DNA of 64,000 nt from Bacillota bacterium (lineage in GTDB: Bacteria; Bacillota; Clostridia; Acetivibrionales; Acetivibrionaceae): the NCBI GenBank assembly GCA_023398495.1, contig JAEWSG010000088.1:45251-109250 (forward strand), given 5' to 3'. Below the pieces are notes generated by a model. It saw only the letters and a program-made list of their open reading frames with translations, was not told where the DNA came from and made no database searches. Numbering within the stretch: position 1 is the first letter of the stretch; every line of letters starts with the position of its first letter. Position numbers and translations under genes: made by a program. This document shows positions 1 through 9,308 of the stretch, one piece after another.

Positions 1-113
1 TCAGTGCAGTAAAAAATGCGCTGTATCGTCACAAAATACTACTATAAGCCAAATAAGAACTAAGAAGAAAGATAGTTGCGATTAGTAGCAAAGTAGTAGC
101 AGATCAAAAAGAA

Positions 114-152
114 AAGTCTTGAAACGCTCTATTTTATAGTATCCCAAGACTT
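114..152 (-). terminator. Possible terminator of guaA
   Basis: On the minus strand an 8-bp inverted repeat (AAGTCTTG / CAAGACTT) with a 23-nt loop is followed by a T-rich run. It lies just downstream of the guaA stop. The long loop makes it a weak candidate. Confidence 0.4.
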
Positions 153-159
153 GTAACTA

Positions 160-1695
160 CTATTCCCACTCAATAGTCGCAGGCGGCTTGCTTGTAATAT
201 CATACACTATCCTATTGATGTGTTTAACCTCGTTTACAATTCTATTTGAGATCTTCTCCAATATATCATAAGGAATACGTGCCCAATCGGCAGTCATGAA
301 GTCTGTTGTAGTAACAGCACGCAGTGCAAGTGTATAATCATAGGTTCTTTCATCACCCATTACCCCAACACTTCTCATTCCTGTAAGAACCGTAAAGTAC
401 TGGTTAATTTCCTTGTCAAGGCCGGCCTTTGCAATTTCCTCTCTGAATATATGGTCAGAGTCTCTTAAAATTTCAAGCTTTTCCCTGGTTATATCACCGA
501 TAATCCTTATAGCCAGACCAGGACCAGGGAAAGGCTGTCTCATAACAATTTCATCAGGTATTCCAAGCTCTTTTCCCACTTTTCTTACTTCATCTTTGAA
601 AAGATTTCTTAATGGCTCAATTATCTCCTTGAAATCAACATGTTCAGGCAATCCTCCTACATTGTGATGGCTCTTTATAACGGCAGCATTTCCCAATCCA
701 CTTTCAATTACATCGGGATATATGGTTCCCTGAACAAGGAAGTCAACTGTTCCGATTTTTTTTGCCTCTACCTCAAACACTCTTATAAATTCTTCACCGA
801 TTATTTTTCTCTTTGTTTCAGGGTCGGTAACTCCTGACAACTTTTCCAAAAATCTTTCTTCCACATTAGCTCTTACCAGATTTATATCATATTGGTTTCT
901 GAATACTTCCTCGACCTGATCCCCTTCATATTTTCTAAGGAGTCCATGGTCTACAAAAATACAGGTAAGCTGCTTGCCAATTGCTTTATGGATTAAAACT
1001 GCTGCAACAGAAGAATCTACTCCTCCAGACAGTGCACACAAAACCTTTTTATCTCCAACCTTTTCTTTTATTGCATTTATGGACTGTTCAACAAAGGAGG
1101 ACATCTTCCAGTCACCGGAACACCCACAAACATCAAAAAGGAAATTATTCAGTATATCCCTTCCTCTAGGTGTATGAAGAACTTCCGGATGGAACTGAAC
1201 TCCGTAAAGTTTGTTCATTGCATTTTCCATTGCCCCGGTTGGACAGTTTGCGGAATATGCTGTCTTTACAAATCCTTCGGGCATTTTATCAACAAAATAA
1301 GTATGACTCATCCAACATGTAGATTCATTATCTATACCCTTAAACAACGTACTCGACACATCAAAGTTAATGTTTATTTTGCCATACTCACGAGAATCAG
1401 CTTTTCTAACCTCTCCACCGAGTACATAACTCATAAGCTGCATTCCATAGCATATACCTAAAACCGGGATACCTAAAGAGAATATCTCCTTTTCGCAAAT
1501 CGGTGCATCCGGATCAAGGACAGATGCAGGCCCTCCGGTAAAAATTATTCCTTTCGGATTCATTGCTTTAATTCTATCTATAGAAGCGTTATAAGGTAAA
1601 ACTTCACAATACACATTTGCCTCTCTAACTCTCCTCGCTATAAGCTGATTATACTGTCCTCCGAAATCAAGAACCACAATTAACTCATTATTCAA
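160..1695 (-). CDS. guaA: GMP synthase (glutamine-hydrolysing)
   Basis: Converts XMP, ATP and glutamine to GMP, the last step of de novo guanine nucleotide synthesis in the cytosol. The 511-aa length is normal for the fused two-domain enzyme. The N-terminal class I glutamine amidotransferase has the catalytic Cys in GICYGMQ (about residue 82) and the His-Glu pair in QFHPE. The ATP pyrophosphatase domain follows, with the P-loop SGGVDSS near residue 224, and the C-terminus ends KPPATIEWE as in the family. The start is TTG: the minus strand reads GAAGGAG, 8 nt, TTG, with no better ATG. A micro-element (1773-1809) sits between this start and the upstream radical SAM gene. Confidence 0.97.
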   Translation of the reverse strand: MNNELIVVLDFGGQYNQLIARRVREANVYCEVLPYNASIDRIKAMNPKGIIFTGGPASVLDPDAPICEKEIFSLGIPVLGICYGMQLMSYVLGGEVRKADSREYGKININFDVSSTLFKGIDNESTCWMSHTYFVDKMPEGFVKTAYSANCPTGAMENAMNKLYGVQFHPEVLHTPRGRDILNNFLFDVCGCSGDWKMSSFVEQSINAIKEKVGDKKVLCALSGGVDSSVAAVLIHKAIGKQLTCIFVDHGLLRKYEGDQVEEVFRNQYDINLVRANVEERFLEKLSGVTDPETKRKIIGEEFIRVFEVEAKKIGTVDFLVQGTIYPDVIESGLGNAAVIKSHHNVGGLPEHVDFKEIIEPLRNLFKDEVRKVGKELGIPDEIVMRQPFPGPGLAIRIIGDITREKLEILRDSDHIFREEIAKAGLDKEINQYFTVLTGMRSVGVMGDERTYDYTLALRAVTTTDFMTADWARIPYDILEKISNRIVNEVKHINRIVYDITSKPPATIEWE

Positions 1696-1763
1696 ACTAA
1701 CAACTCCTTCAATAAATATGATGTCTAATTATATCTAAATTTAATATCTATTGCAAAACAAAT

Positions 1764-1818
1764 ATTGTATTGGGGTGCATAAAACAAATATGAAGAAAAA
1801 TATACATCCATTGTATTG
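1764..1818 (+). repeat. Palindromic micro-element, long form, with 9-bp direct repeats
   Basis: A 37-bp element (1773-1809) begins GGGTGCAT and ends ATACATCC, an imperfect terminal inverted repeat. It is bounded exactly by the perfect direct repeats ATTGTATTG (1764-1772 and 1810-1818). The right repeat abuts the stop codon of the radical SAM gene. The interior resembles the copy at 50900-50936. See findings for the family. Confidence 0.75.
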
Positions 1819-2754
1819 TTAAAAAACGCAAGCTTTACCGTTCAGATAGTTAAATGCTCTTCCTTGATATCTGCCTTCCTGGAACATTTTCTTCTCTATC
1901 ATATCATGCAATTTCCACCAACTCATACCCCAGTTACAAAACAGACTACGCTCCTCGGGTGCACGCCCTATAAGTCTTTGAACTACTATTGACGGATCAA
2001 GATATTCCAAAAACGTTATTGTCCTCTCTATATATTCTTCAAAACTCACCGGTGTTACCTCTCCGGCCATATATTTATCACCCAGTTCAGTGTCTTTAAG
2101 AATATACATTGAATGACACTTAACCTGATTAACTTTTAGTGCCGACAATATTCTTGCTCCTTCAACGGTATCCTCCATAGAATCCATCGGCAAATCCAAA
2201 ATATAATGAGCACAGGATTCAAGTCCGTATTCTCTGATGGACAATACGGCATCAATAAATTCTGCAAGTAAATGACCCCTGTTCAGTTGCTTTAATGTAT
2301 GGTAATTAACAGTCTGAAGGCCCAGTTCAATTACTATATCTATAGCCTTCTCCTGTTTTATTCCCTTCAAGAACTCAAGATATGTACTGGGCACACAATC
2401 AGGACGAGTTGAAATATATATGGCAACAATATTCTCCCTGCACGCCTCTGATATGTATTTCTGAAAATCATTAAGAGGAAGGTAGGTATTTGAATAGTTC
2501 TGAAAGTACGCGATAAACTTTTCAGATTTATAATTTTCACCTATATATTTTGAATTCCTACCAAGCTGCTCACTTACACTTAAAAAACTCGGCAAGTTTT
2601 CAAAACCTGCACCCTCATCTCCACAGAACGTACAACCCTTGGTACTTATTCTTCCATCCCTGTTTGGACACGTGACAGGCAGATTTAAAGGAAGTTTGTA
2701 AACTTTTGTGCCATATCTGCTTTTTAAGAAATCAGAAAACTTATTATATAACAT
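1819..2754 (-). CDS. TIGR01212 family radical SAM protein (YhcC-like)
   Basis: A radical S-adenosylmethionine protein of the YhcC/TIGR01212 family, whose physiological substrate is not settled. The [4Fe-4S] cluster cysteines are visible near the N-terminus as C29-x11-C41-x2-C44 (CPNRDG...GCTFC), followed by a TIM-barrel-like region with ELGLQTVNY. I place the start at the ATG at 2754 because AAAGGA lies 6 nt upstream and the resulting 311 aa fits the family. A longer frame to 2829 would overlap larC and lacks a ribosome-binding site. The gene lies 22 bp after larC in the same direction, so it is probably cotranscribed with larBC, although no functional link is known. Confidence 0.88.
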   Translation of the reverse strand: MLYNKFSDFLKSRYGTKVYKLPLNLPVTCPNRDGRISTKGCTFCGDEGAGFENLPSFLSVSEQLGRNSKYIGENYKSEKFIAYFQNYSNTYLPLNDFQKYISEACRENIVAIYISTRPDCVPSTYLEFLKGIKQEKAIDIVIELGLQTVNYHTLKQLNRGHLLAEFIDAVLSIREYGLESCAHYILDLPMDSMEDTVEGARILSALKVNQVKCHSMYILKDTELGDKYMAGEVTPVSFEEYIERTITFLEYLDPSIVVQRLIGRAPEERSLFCNWGMSWWKLHDMIEKKMFQEGRYQGRAFNYLNGKACVF

Positions 2755-2776
2755 TTTATTTCCTTTCATTAATACT

Positions 2777-4093
2777 TTATGCTTTTTTGGTCCCGAATTC
2801 TCCCAGACCAGCTTTTTCATACACAGCATTATAAACCTTCCATAGAGGAATATCTCTGCTAATGGCTATCTTCCTGCAATCCTCATATTCAGGTGCAAAC
2901 TTCCTGAAGTCTCCGATACTTGAAATTTTCACCCTGATTTCACCAAATTCTGTATTCACTTTTACCGTTTCCCTATCCATCTTGTATCTCTCAGAAATAG
3001 TTCTCCTTATCCCCAAGGTTGAAGTCTCTTTTAAAATTGCGTCTACAATAACCTGTTCACAATCCTTTTCACATAATACGGTAACTAAAACAGCAGGACG
3101 ATTTTTCTTCATATAAACTGGTGTGTGGAATACATCCAATGCTCCCAGTTCAAAAAGTTTATCCATTACAAACCCTAGCATTTCAGCACTCATGTCATCA
3201 ATATTGGTCTCAAGAACTATTATCTCATCTTTTATATTATTAGTTTGAGCTATAGTCCCTAATATACATCTTAACGCATTCAACCGACCCGTATCCCTCT
3301 TCCCTGAACCGTAGCCAACCTTATTTACTGTGAATTGAGGCATACTGCCAAAACCGTCCGCAAGGCATTTTATAATTCCAATACCTGTAGGAGTAATCAG
3401 TTCTGTATTTATATCCTCTGTAATGTATGGGATATTACCACCTGCAAGCATTTCAAGGACAGCGGGGACAGGAACAGGAAGCCTGCCGTGTTGACATTCT
3501 ATGAAGCCTGTCCCATCATGCAAAGGTGAAGAATAAACTCTATCTATCTCAAGCATATCAAGACATATGGCTGTACCTACTATATCTACAATTGAATCAA
3601 CCGCTCCCACCTCATGGAAGTGTACCTCATCAACATTTTTGTTATGTACTTTTGCTTCTGCTCTTGCAACTTCTCTGAAAACTTTTTTACTGAATTCCTT
3701 CACATTGCTTTTCAAATCACTGGCATCTATCAACATTTCAATGTCCTTAAGGTTTCTGGCATTATGGTCGTGGTCGTGGTTATGATTATGGTTATGGTCG
3801 TGGTCATGGTCATGGTCGTGGTCATGGTTATGGTCATGATGATTATGTTCGTGATGTTCTTTACATTGATACTTTTTATGTTGGTACTCTTCAGCTTGCT
3901 TTAGAATAACTTCGACATCAGTTACTGTAATTGAGTTTTTTACCTTCTTTTTTATAACAAGGTCATATCCAGAAAGGTTTAGCTTGCCTAACTCTTTTTT
4001 AAACCTCTCCTCACTAATTCCAAGATCCATGAGTGCACCAAGCACCATATCGCCACTGATACCGGAAAAACAGTCAAAATACAACACTTTCAT
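2777..4093 (-). CDS. larC: Nickel-pincer cofactor biosynthesis protein LarC (nickel insertion)
   Basis: LarC is the CTP-dependent nickel insertase that makes the nickel-pincer nucleotide used by lactate racemase and related LarA-family enzymes. The N-terminus (MKVLYFDCFSGISGDM) is diagnostic. Residues about 77-112 form a histidine/aspartate-rich stretch (repeated HDH and HNH) that probably binds or stores nickel. In Lactiplantibacillus plantarum the protein needs a ribosomal frameshift (larC1/larC2); here it is one uninterrupted 438-aa frame. It follows larB by 19 bp. Neither larE nor a larA racemase is in the window, so the recipient enzyme must be encoded elsewhere. Confidence 0.92.
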   Translation of the reverse strand: MKVLYFDCFSGISGDMVLGALMDLGISEERFKKELGKLNLSGYDLVIKKKVKNSITVTDVEVILKQAEEYQHKKYQCKEHHEHNHHDHNHDHDHDHDHDHNHNHNHDHDHNARNLKDIEMLIDASDLKSNVKEFSKKVFREVARAEAKVHNKNVDEVHFHEVGAVDSIVDIVGTAICLDMLEIDRVYSSPLHDGTGFIECQHGRLPVPVPAVLEMLAGGNIPYITEDINTELITPTGIGIIKCLADGFGSMPQFTVNKVGYGSGKRDTGRLNALRCILGTIAQTNNIKDEIIVLETNIDDMSAEMLGFVMDKLFELGALDVFHTPVYMKKNRPAVLVTVLCEKDCEQVIVDAILKETSTLGIRRTISERYKMDRETVKVNTEFGEIRVKISSIGDFRKFAPEYEDCRKIAISRDIPLWKVYNAVYEKAGLGEFGTKKA

Positions 4094-4112
4094 CCCAAAA
4101 GTCCAATCCCTT

Positions 4113-4859
4113 CTATAATTTATTAATCATTGCTGCTAAAAAACCTGCTCCAAATCCATTATCAATATTTACTACACCAATACCCGTTGCACAACTGTTA
4201 AGCATAGTGAGAAGTGCCGACAAACCTCCAAAATTCGCTCCATATCCAACACTGGTTGGGACTGCTATTACCGGTTTGTCAACCAAACCACTGACAACAC
4301 TTGCAAGAGCACCTTCCATTCCTGCAACGACTACTATAACATTAGCTTTCATAATAATGTCTTTTCTGGCAAACAATCTGTGTATCCCTGCAACCCCTAC
4401 ATCATACACTCTTTCAACCCTCTGCCCCATTGTTTCGCAGGTAATGGCAGCTTCCTCCGCAACAGGGATATCAGAGGTTCCGGCTGTAACAACAGCAATC
4501 ACTTTTTCTGTTCTTGGAATATCTCTCTTTTTAACAACAACTATTCTCGCATCCTCATAATAAACAGCATCATCTGTTATCTCCCTGATTTTATCAAAAA
4601 CTTCCCTGGATGCTCGTGTAGCCATAATATTATTATTACTCTTCATAAGTTTTTCTATAATAGATACAATCTGATCAATGGCCTTTCCCTGACAATATAT
4701 AACTTCCGGATAACCATTACGTATGTTTCTATGGTGATCAACCTTTGCAAAACCCAAGTCTTCAAAAGGTAGTTTTTTCAAATCAATAAGAGCTTCATCT
4801 ACACTTAATTGTCCATTCTTTACATCTTCAAGCATTTTTTTTAAAGCTTCCGAATCCAT
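4113..4859 (-). CDS. larB: Nickel-pincer cofactor biosynthesis protein LarB
   Basis: LarB carboxylates and hydrolyses nicotinic acid adenine dinucleotide, the first step of nickel-pincer nucleotide synthesis. The C-terminal half is PurE/AIR-carboxylase-like, with VVTAGTSDIPVAEEA, VVAGMEGALASVV and PTSVGYG. The length of 248 aa is typical. The ATG at 4859 has a purine-rich GAGGGGAAAG upstream. It is the first lar gene of a minus-strand set running larB, larC, radical SAM protein. Confidence 0.93.
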   Translation of the reverse strand: MDSEALKKMLEDVKNGQLSVDEALIDLKKLPFEDLGFAKVDHHRNIRNGYPEVIYCQGKAIDQIVSIIEKLMKSNNNIMATRASREVFDKIREITDDAVYYEDARIVVVKKRDIPRTEKVIAVVTAGTSDIPVAEEAAITCETMGQRVERVYDVGVAGIHRLFARKDIIMKANVIVVVAGMEGALASVVSGLVDKPVIAVPTSVGYGANFGGLSALLTMLNSCATGIGVVNIDNGFGAGFLAAMINKL

Positions 4860-4937
4860 GCTTTCTTTCCCCTCTTTCGTTATCTAAAGTAAGAACTTAT
4901 ATTTTAAACGTACCTTAACCCAGATAATAGCTGATTA

Positions 4938-5804
4938 TTAACCAATTACCCCGTTCAGCCTAAGTACATCGTCTTCCTTAATGTTCCCTTTTTTAACAGC
5001 TATATCTATAGTTTCTTTTCCCAAGAGCCTGTATATATCTGTAAGCTCCGGAATTTCACAGGATAGAGACTTTATATGCTGTCCTACAACTTTGTGATCG
5101 CCCCTTGATATTGGACCTGTAAGAGCGTTAATATATCCAAGCTTCTCAATATTATCAACTGTATTTTTTAGTAGCGGCATAAAAGCATTAACCGCTACAT
5201 CTTCTTCTATACCTGACTTTAAAAGCATCTGATGCATAATATAAAAAAGGGTAACTGTATAGTTTGATATCATACACGCTGCAGCATGGTACAAGGTTTT
5301 CTGTTCTTTCTTTATGAAAACTATTTTGGAGTTCAGTTTATCAGCTATCTTTTGTGCGCATTTTTGTGCTTCATCACAACCCTCAAACCCAAAAAAGCAA
5401 CCGGGCAACTTTTCCCAGCCGTTTTCTCTGTCTGCAAAGGTCTGTATAGGGTGAAAAGAACCAGTGTATGCACCTAAATCCTCTAAAGGCTTTAAGGCCT
5501 CAGAAGACAATGCACCGCTCAAATGAAAAAAAACTTTACCGCTAACAGATTGTGATTTAAAACAAGTCGCAATCCGAGAAGCCATAATATCTATATCATT
5601 ATCGGGAACACACAAAAAAATAACATCTGATTTTATAATAACCGTATCTAAACAATTGTTCATCTCTAAACCAAGCTTATCGCAAAGCGATTGACATGAT
5701 TCTACGCTTCTGCTGTATATACCGGAAATGCCAAACCCAAACTTATCCATAGCAACAGCTAATGCATTCCCCAGCTTACCTGCACCTATTATCCCAATAT
5801 TCAT
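4938..5804 (-). CDS. Rossmann-fold and DUF2520 domain protein (NAD(P)-dependent dehydrogenase-like)
   Basis: A 288-aa protein with an N-terminal dinucleotide-binding fold (MNIGIIGAGKLGNAL, GxGxxG type) and a C-terminal helical DUF2520 domain, the layout of F420-dependent NADP reductase and ketopantoate reductase relatives. The reaction is not fixed; a ketopantoate reductase-like role is possible but not shown here. The ATG at 5804 is chosen because GGAGG lies 8 nt upstream; the 12 additional upstream codons lack such a site. It is followed after 78 bp by larB on the same strand. Confidence 0.82.
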   Translation of the reverse strand: MNIGIIGAGKLGNALAVAMDKFGFGISGIYSRSVESCQSLCDKLGLEMNNCLDTVIIKSDVIFLCVPDNDIDIMASRIATCFKSQSVSGKVFFHLSGALSSEALKPLEDLGAYTGSFHPIQTFADRENGWEKLPGCFFGFEGCDEAQKCAQKIADKLNSKIVFIKKEQKTLYHAAACMISNYTVTLFYIMHQMLLKSGIEEDVAVNAFMPLLKNTVDNIEKLGYINALTGPISRGDHKVVGQHIKSLSCEIPELTDIYRLLGKETIDIAVKKGNIKEDDVLRLNGVIG

Positions 5805-5893
5805 TCCAGATTCCTCCACAAACCAGGGTTCAGTTTCCATTTTTCTTTATAATACCACAAACATAAATGTATAAATAGCATTCACACAAACTT

Positions 5894-5998
5894 TTTATAT
5901 AAATCACAGAAATGATTATACCTTGGAAAATTTGATTTTCGTGATATTGTATTAAGGAAATTGAAGCACGATGTAAATCTTTATTGCGTTCAATATAG
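5894..5998 (+). repeat. ~105-bp interspersed repeat, copy A
   Basis: Near-identical in layout to copies at 20193-20298 and (reverse) 54636-54740. It contains the inverted repeat ATCAC(A/G)...TTTTCGTGAT and, further right, TTGAAGCACGAT...ATTGCGTTCAA, able to form a second hairpin. It ends ...CAATATAG. It sits in the 388-bp gene-free stretch between the divergently transcribed DUF2520 gene and the 997-aa exported protein, in the orientation of the latter. The remainder of that stretch is AT-rich with nothing else recognisable. Confidence 0.75.
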
Positions 5999-6192
5999 AA
6001 GAACCGTATATTTCACTTATTTTACAATCAGTTTACACTCATTGTATAATACTTCGTCTTCTGATATTATACTTATATACAATGCAATTTTAGTGCCCTT
6101 GAAGCATATTCCTGAGCCATAAAATTGACTTCTTATCCTAATTTTTACAATGTATTTCAAGTAATAATTATACATATTGAGGTTGTGCTGAT

Positions 6193-9186
6193 ATGAAAAA
6201 AATAGTTTTTCTTATTCTTATTACATTATTTGCTGCGGTATCTGCAATAAATTGCTATGCAGGGAGCTCTTTAAAATTGTTTTATAACGGTAAGTTTCTT
6301 AACTTGAGCCAGGAAATAATTTCTATAGGCGACGAGCACTTTGTTAATGCCAAGGAACTTTCTGCAGTAATTGGCTCTCGCTGCAAGATTGATATTACTA
6401 ACAGAAACCTGTCGCTAGAAATTAACAAATCAACCAAGAATCATGAAATAAAGAGTTATGACTACACAATAATTGACCCTCCCTCTATTATACACAACGT
6501 ACCTGAACTGATTAACAATACGGTGTACTTTCCTTTTTCCTTTATAACTGAAGAATACAACGTTACTGTAAAATATGACAAAAAAGCAAATTATCTTTAT
6601 TTCTTTCCAGGTGATAGCAAAATAAATACATTCATAAATAATAATTGTAATTATAATCTTCTCATTCCTGATAATCTTTATTTAAATTTCGATGATTCCC
6701 AAAATTTTGATACAAGTTCTATTTATTTAACAAACGAAGATTATACTTTTTCCGCCTCAATAATTTGTGATGCAGTAAATACTCCCGCTGTTAACAACAT
6801 GAGATTTCTCTTGTCAGATTATGTATCTGATGAAAATTATATATTTGATAGGATAGTAGAATACAAACACAGCTATTTCCGTTCGCTCTTGGATTCTTAT
6901 AAAAACGAATTCCTTTTTGGCAATATGGATAGCTCCCTTAGCGAATCTAATATTAAAATTATAAAAGAATACTCCGAAGAATTATTCGGACAGAATTCAA
7001 ATATTGTTATGTTTAATACTATATCCTCCCAAAAACAATTAATGCAAGAAGATATAAATATAATTATGACCATACCATCTTATGTCAACAAATCAATATA
7101 TACAATTGCATTTACTATGGAAAAAGGGTATCTTAACCAAAACAACATCAATAATATATTACAATTGTTAAGAGGACTCTCTATTACAAAACATCCCCTT
7201 CAGGAAAATCTGCCTGATATACTCCTGAACAGTTCTTTAATCAACTCTGCTAATAATGGTGTATATCCTTCGATACCTGCATCCGAAATCAAGTATATTG
7301 ATCTTGAAGACACCTCCAATTACTATACAATCAAGTACCCGTCCAATTTTATGCCTTACTTGTGCAACAACTTTATTGACAACCATAGTTACAGGAGTTT
7401 CAAAATTGATCACAATACACATATTTCCATCTCAGTAGAACACATATCAGGTAGTCCATATAGAATTTTGGAGAAAATTAATATGCTTAAGTCATATTAC
7501 GGAGATAAAATCAAAATTATCCGCATAGAAAGCAAAAATATAAGTGGTAAGGATTTTATATTCCTTGATTATGAAAAAGAAAACCCTATTAACGGAACAA
7601 GGGAATATGTGACCAATTACTTTATAATCAACGGCTTGCGTCTATATACACTAGAGCTTAACAGTATGATAACGCCGCCTTCAGAACAAGTATTCTATGA
7701 ATTTCTTAGAATTGTATCTTCTTTTGAGTTTACAAAAACAGCAAATTCTAACAAAGCCAATACAAATATTTCCTTTATAAAGTTCTCAAATGACCGCTTA
7801 GGATATTCTATATTTTATCCCGATAGCTGGAGCCTTCAGGACAACTCGCAGGATATAAATTATGACAGTATTGTAGTCACCAATCCAAACTACTCAGGGC
7901 CTCTCAATATAGTTATAAATGAATCGGAGTATACTTCAAACCTCACCACCAGGGAATTATTAAGATTCACAACCGGCTATGACATTGAAAAGCTGTCTAA
8001 ATATTTCAAAAACTACATAACTCCTTATAACGGCAAAAAGTATAAGATACTAACAAGCAGTGTTAAAACCTACAATAATTCGACTATAATATACAAGCTG
8101 GTCAACTATCTTGACGAAGGTGATAGATATAAGCTATGTTACTCAATTGATTTGATCAGAAACAACAAAATAAACTCATTGTATATATCAGCCAGCGAAT
8201 ATCTTTTTCAGGATAATGTTTTAGTAGATAATGATCTGAATTATATATTGGAATTCATGAGTGAAAGCTTCTGTTTGTCAGATAACAAAGAATACCTGGA
8301 AAACCAAAATTCCACTGAGGATAGGAATAATAAAATAGTATTCATTGAAAATTTCTTCAAAAAAGCATTGGGAGAGTCCACTACTGTCACCTATGCAAAA
8401 AATTTAAGCTCTGAAAAGGAAGTACTCGTTTATATTAACAACTGCAGTAAGGCAGGTGCTTACAAACTGACTTTTGATTACAACTACAGGACAATCCAAG
8501 TTTCCAGCCGTATTTTACAACCTGATATAGAAAAGTCTGCCCAGGAACAAATACTGAGTATTTTTAAAAACAATACTATACACGATGTAGCATTTAATTG
8601 GGATAATATGACTGTATCGGTTAAGTACTCTGACATTAAAACTTCTCCGCAAAAGATTAAAGAATATTTCCTGGAAATAATTCCTGCAAAAAATGAAACC
8701 AGTATAAGTTTAATAAGGAAGCTAAGTAAAGAGAACATAAAGAACGACTGTCAAAGTTTTCTTGAAAATTATCTTTTGACCAATGTACAATTATATTTTC
8801 CAATGAATTACGACTTCTCAAAAGAGGATTGGAACAAATACCTTCCTGAAAAACGTCAAATCCCTGTGTACGCAGAATTTGACGGACGATCCGGTTATTT
8901 CTATCTGGAAGTTGATCCGGTAACCGATAACATAACAATACTAAAATATATTTCAATTAATGATATAAAGAAAAAAATTGAAGATTACTATTTCTCAATT
9001 GATCCGAAAATTACAGTTTTGGATTATCAAACAGATAAGTTCGATAATTTCTGTTTTACAGCATCAATTGTCTCTGAATCAAATGAAACTTCAAGCGAAG
9101 TAATCCACGCTTACTTTGGTAATAAAAACCCGGATTTACTATTTTCAACTAAAGATATTTATTTTACAAAAACACTCAGAAAATAA
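6193..9186 (+). CDS. Large exported protein with copper-amine-oxidase-type stalk domain and repeated PsbP-like regions
   Basis: A 997-aa protein with a signal peptide (MKKIVFLILITLFAAVSAINCYA), then a region at about 25-125 resembling the copper amine oxidase N-terminal/stalk domain common on clostridial surfaces (FYNGKFL, VNAKELSAVIG, VYFPFSFI). Downstream are at least two related segments of 130-150 aa (about 375-510 and 535-690) with the pattern YxxxYPxxW and a late FEF/SFEF edge strand, resembling PsbP/MOG1-like folds. The function is unknown; it probably acts at the cell surface. The ATG has GAGGTTG about 7 nt upstream. It is monocistronic and convergent with prfB. Repeat copy A lies about 200 bp upstream. 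Confidence 0.7.
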   Translation: MKKIVFLILITLFAAVSAINCYAGSSLKLFYNGKFLNLSQEIISIGDEHFVNAKELSAVIGSRCKIDITNRNLSLEINKSTKNHEIKSYDYTIIDPPSIIHNVPELINNTVYFPFSFITEEYNVTVKYDKKANYLYFFPGDSKINTFINNNCNYNLLIPDNLYLNFDDSQNFDTSSIYLTNEDYTFSASIICDAVNTPAVNNMRFLLSDYVSDENYIFDRIVEYKHSYFRSLLDSYKNEFLFGNMDSSLSESNIKIIKEYSEELFGQNSNIVMFNTISSQKQLMQEDINIIMTIPSYVNKSIYTIAFTMEKGYLNQNNINNILQLLRGLSITKHPLQENLPDILLNSSLINSANNGVYPSIPASEIKYIDLEDTSNYYTIKYPSNFMPYLCNNFIDNHSYRSFKIDHNTHISISVEHISGSPYRILEKINMLKSYYGDKIKIIRIESKNISGKDFIFLDYEKENPINGTREYVTNYFIINGLRLYTLELNSMITPPSEQVFYEFLRIVSSFEFTKTANSNKANTNISFIKFSNDRLGYSIFYPDSWSLQDNSQDINYDSIVVTNPNYSGPLNIVINESEYTSNLTTRELLRFTTGYDIEKLSKYFKNYITPYNGKKYKILTSSVKTYNNSTIIYKLVNYLDEGDRYKLCYSIDLIRNNKINSLYISASEYLFQDNVLVDNDLNYILEFMSESFCLSDNKEYLENQNSTEDRNNKIVFIENFFKKALGESTTVTYAKNLSSEKEVLVYINNCSKAGAYKLTFDYNYRTIQVSSRILQPDIEKSAQEQILSIFKNNTIHDVAFNWDNMTVSVKYSDIKTSPQKIKEYFLEIIPAKNETSISLIRKLSKENIKNDCQSFLENYLLTNVQLYFPMNYDFSKEDWNKYLPEKRQIPVYAEFDGRSGYFYLEVDPVTDNITILKYISINDIKKKIEDYYFSIDPKITVLDYQTDKFDNFCFTASIVSESNETSSEVIHAYFGNKNPDLLFSTKDIYFTKTLRK

Positions 9187-9266
9187 GCATAATTCAGCTG
9201 AATCTGCAATACCCACCGCAGCAAACAGAGGATTAATAGCCCTAAAAAGAATTATGTATAACAACA

Positions 9267-9294
9267 GAAGCTACCTAAAAAAACAGGTAGCTTC
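9267..9294. terminator. Perfect 10-bp hairpin between convergent genes
   Basis: GAAGCTACCT / AGGTAGCTTC with an 8-nt A-rich loop lies between the convergent 997-aa protein gene and prfB. It has no clear T-run on either side, so its efficiency as an intrinsic terminator is uncertain. Confidence 0.5.
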
Positions 9295-9308
9295 CCCTAT
9301 GGTCAGAA

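Noticed and set aside
2755..2829. Longer N-terminus for the radical SAM protein
   Set aside because: It would overlap larC by 53 bp and lacks a ribosome-binding site, whereas AAAGGA is correctly placed before 2754.
3614..3904. Plus-strand frame with a run of Val/Met
   Set aside because: It is the complement of the His/Asp-rich codons of larC; no ribosome-binding site and no coding character.
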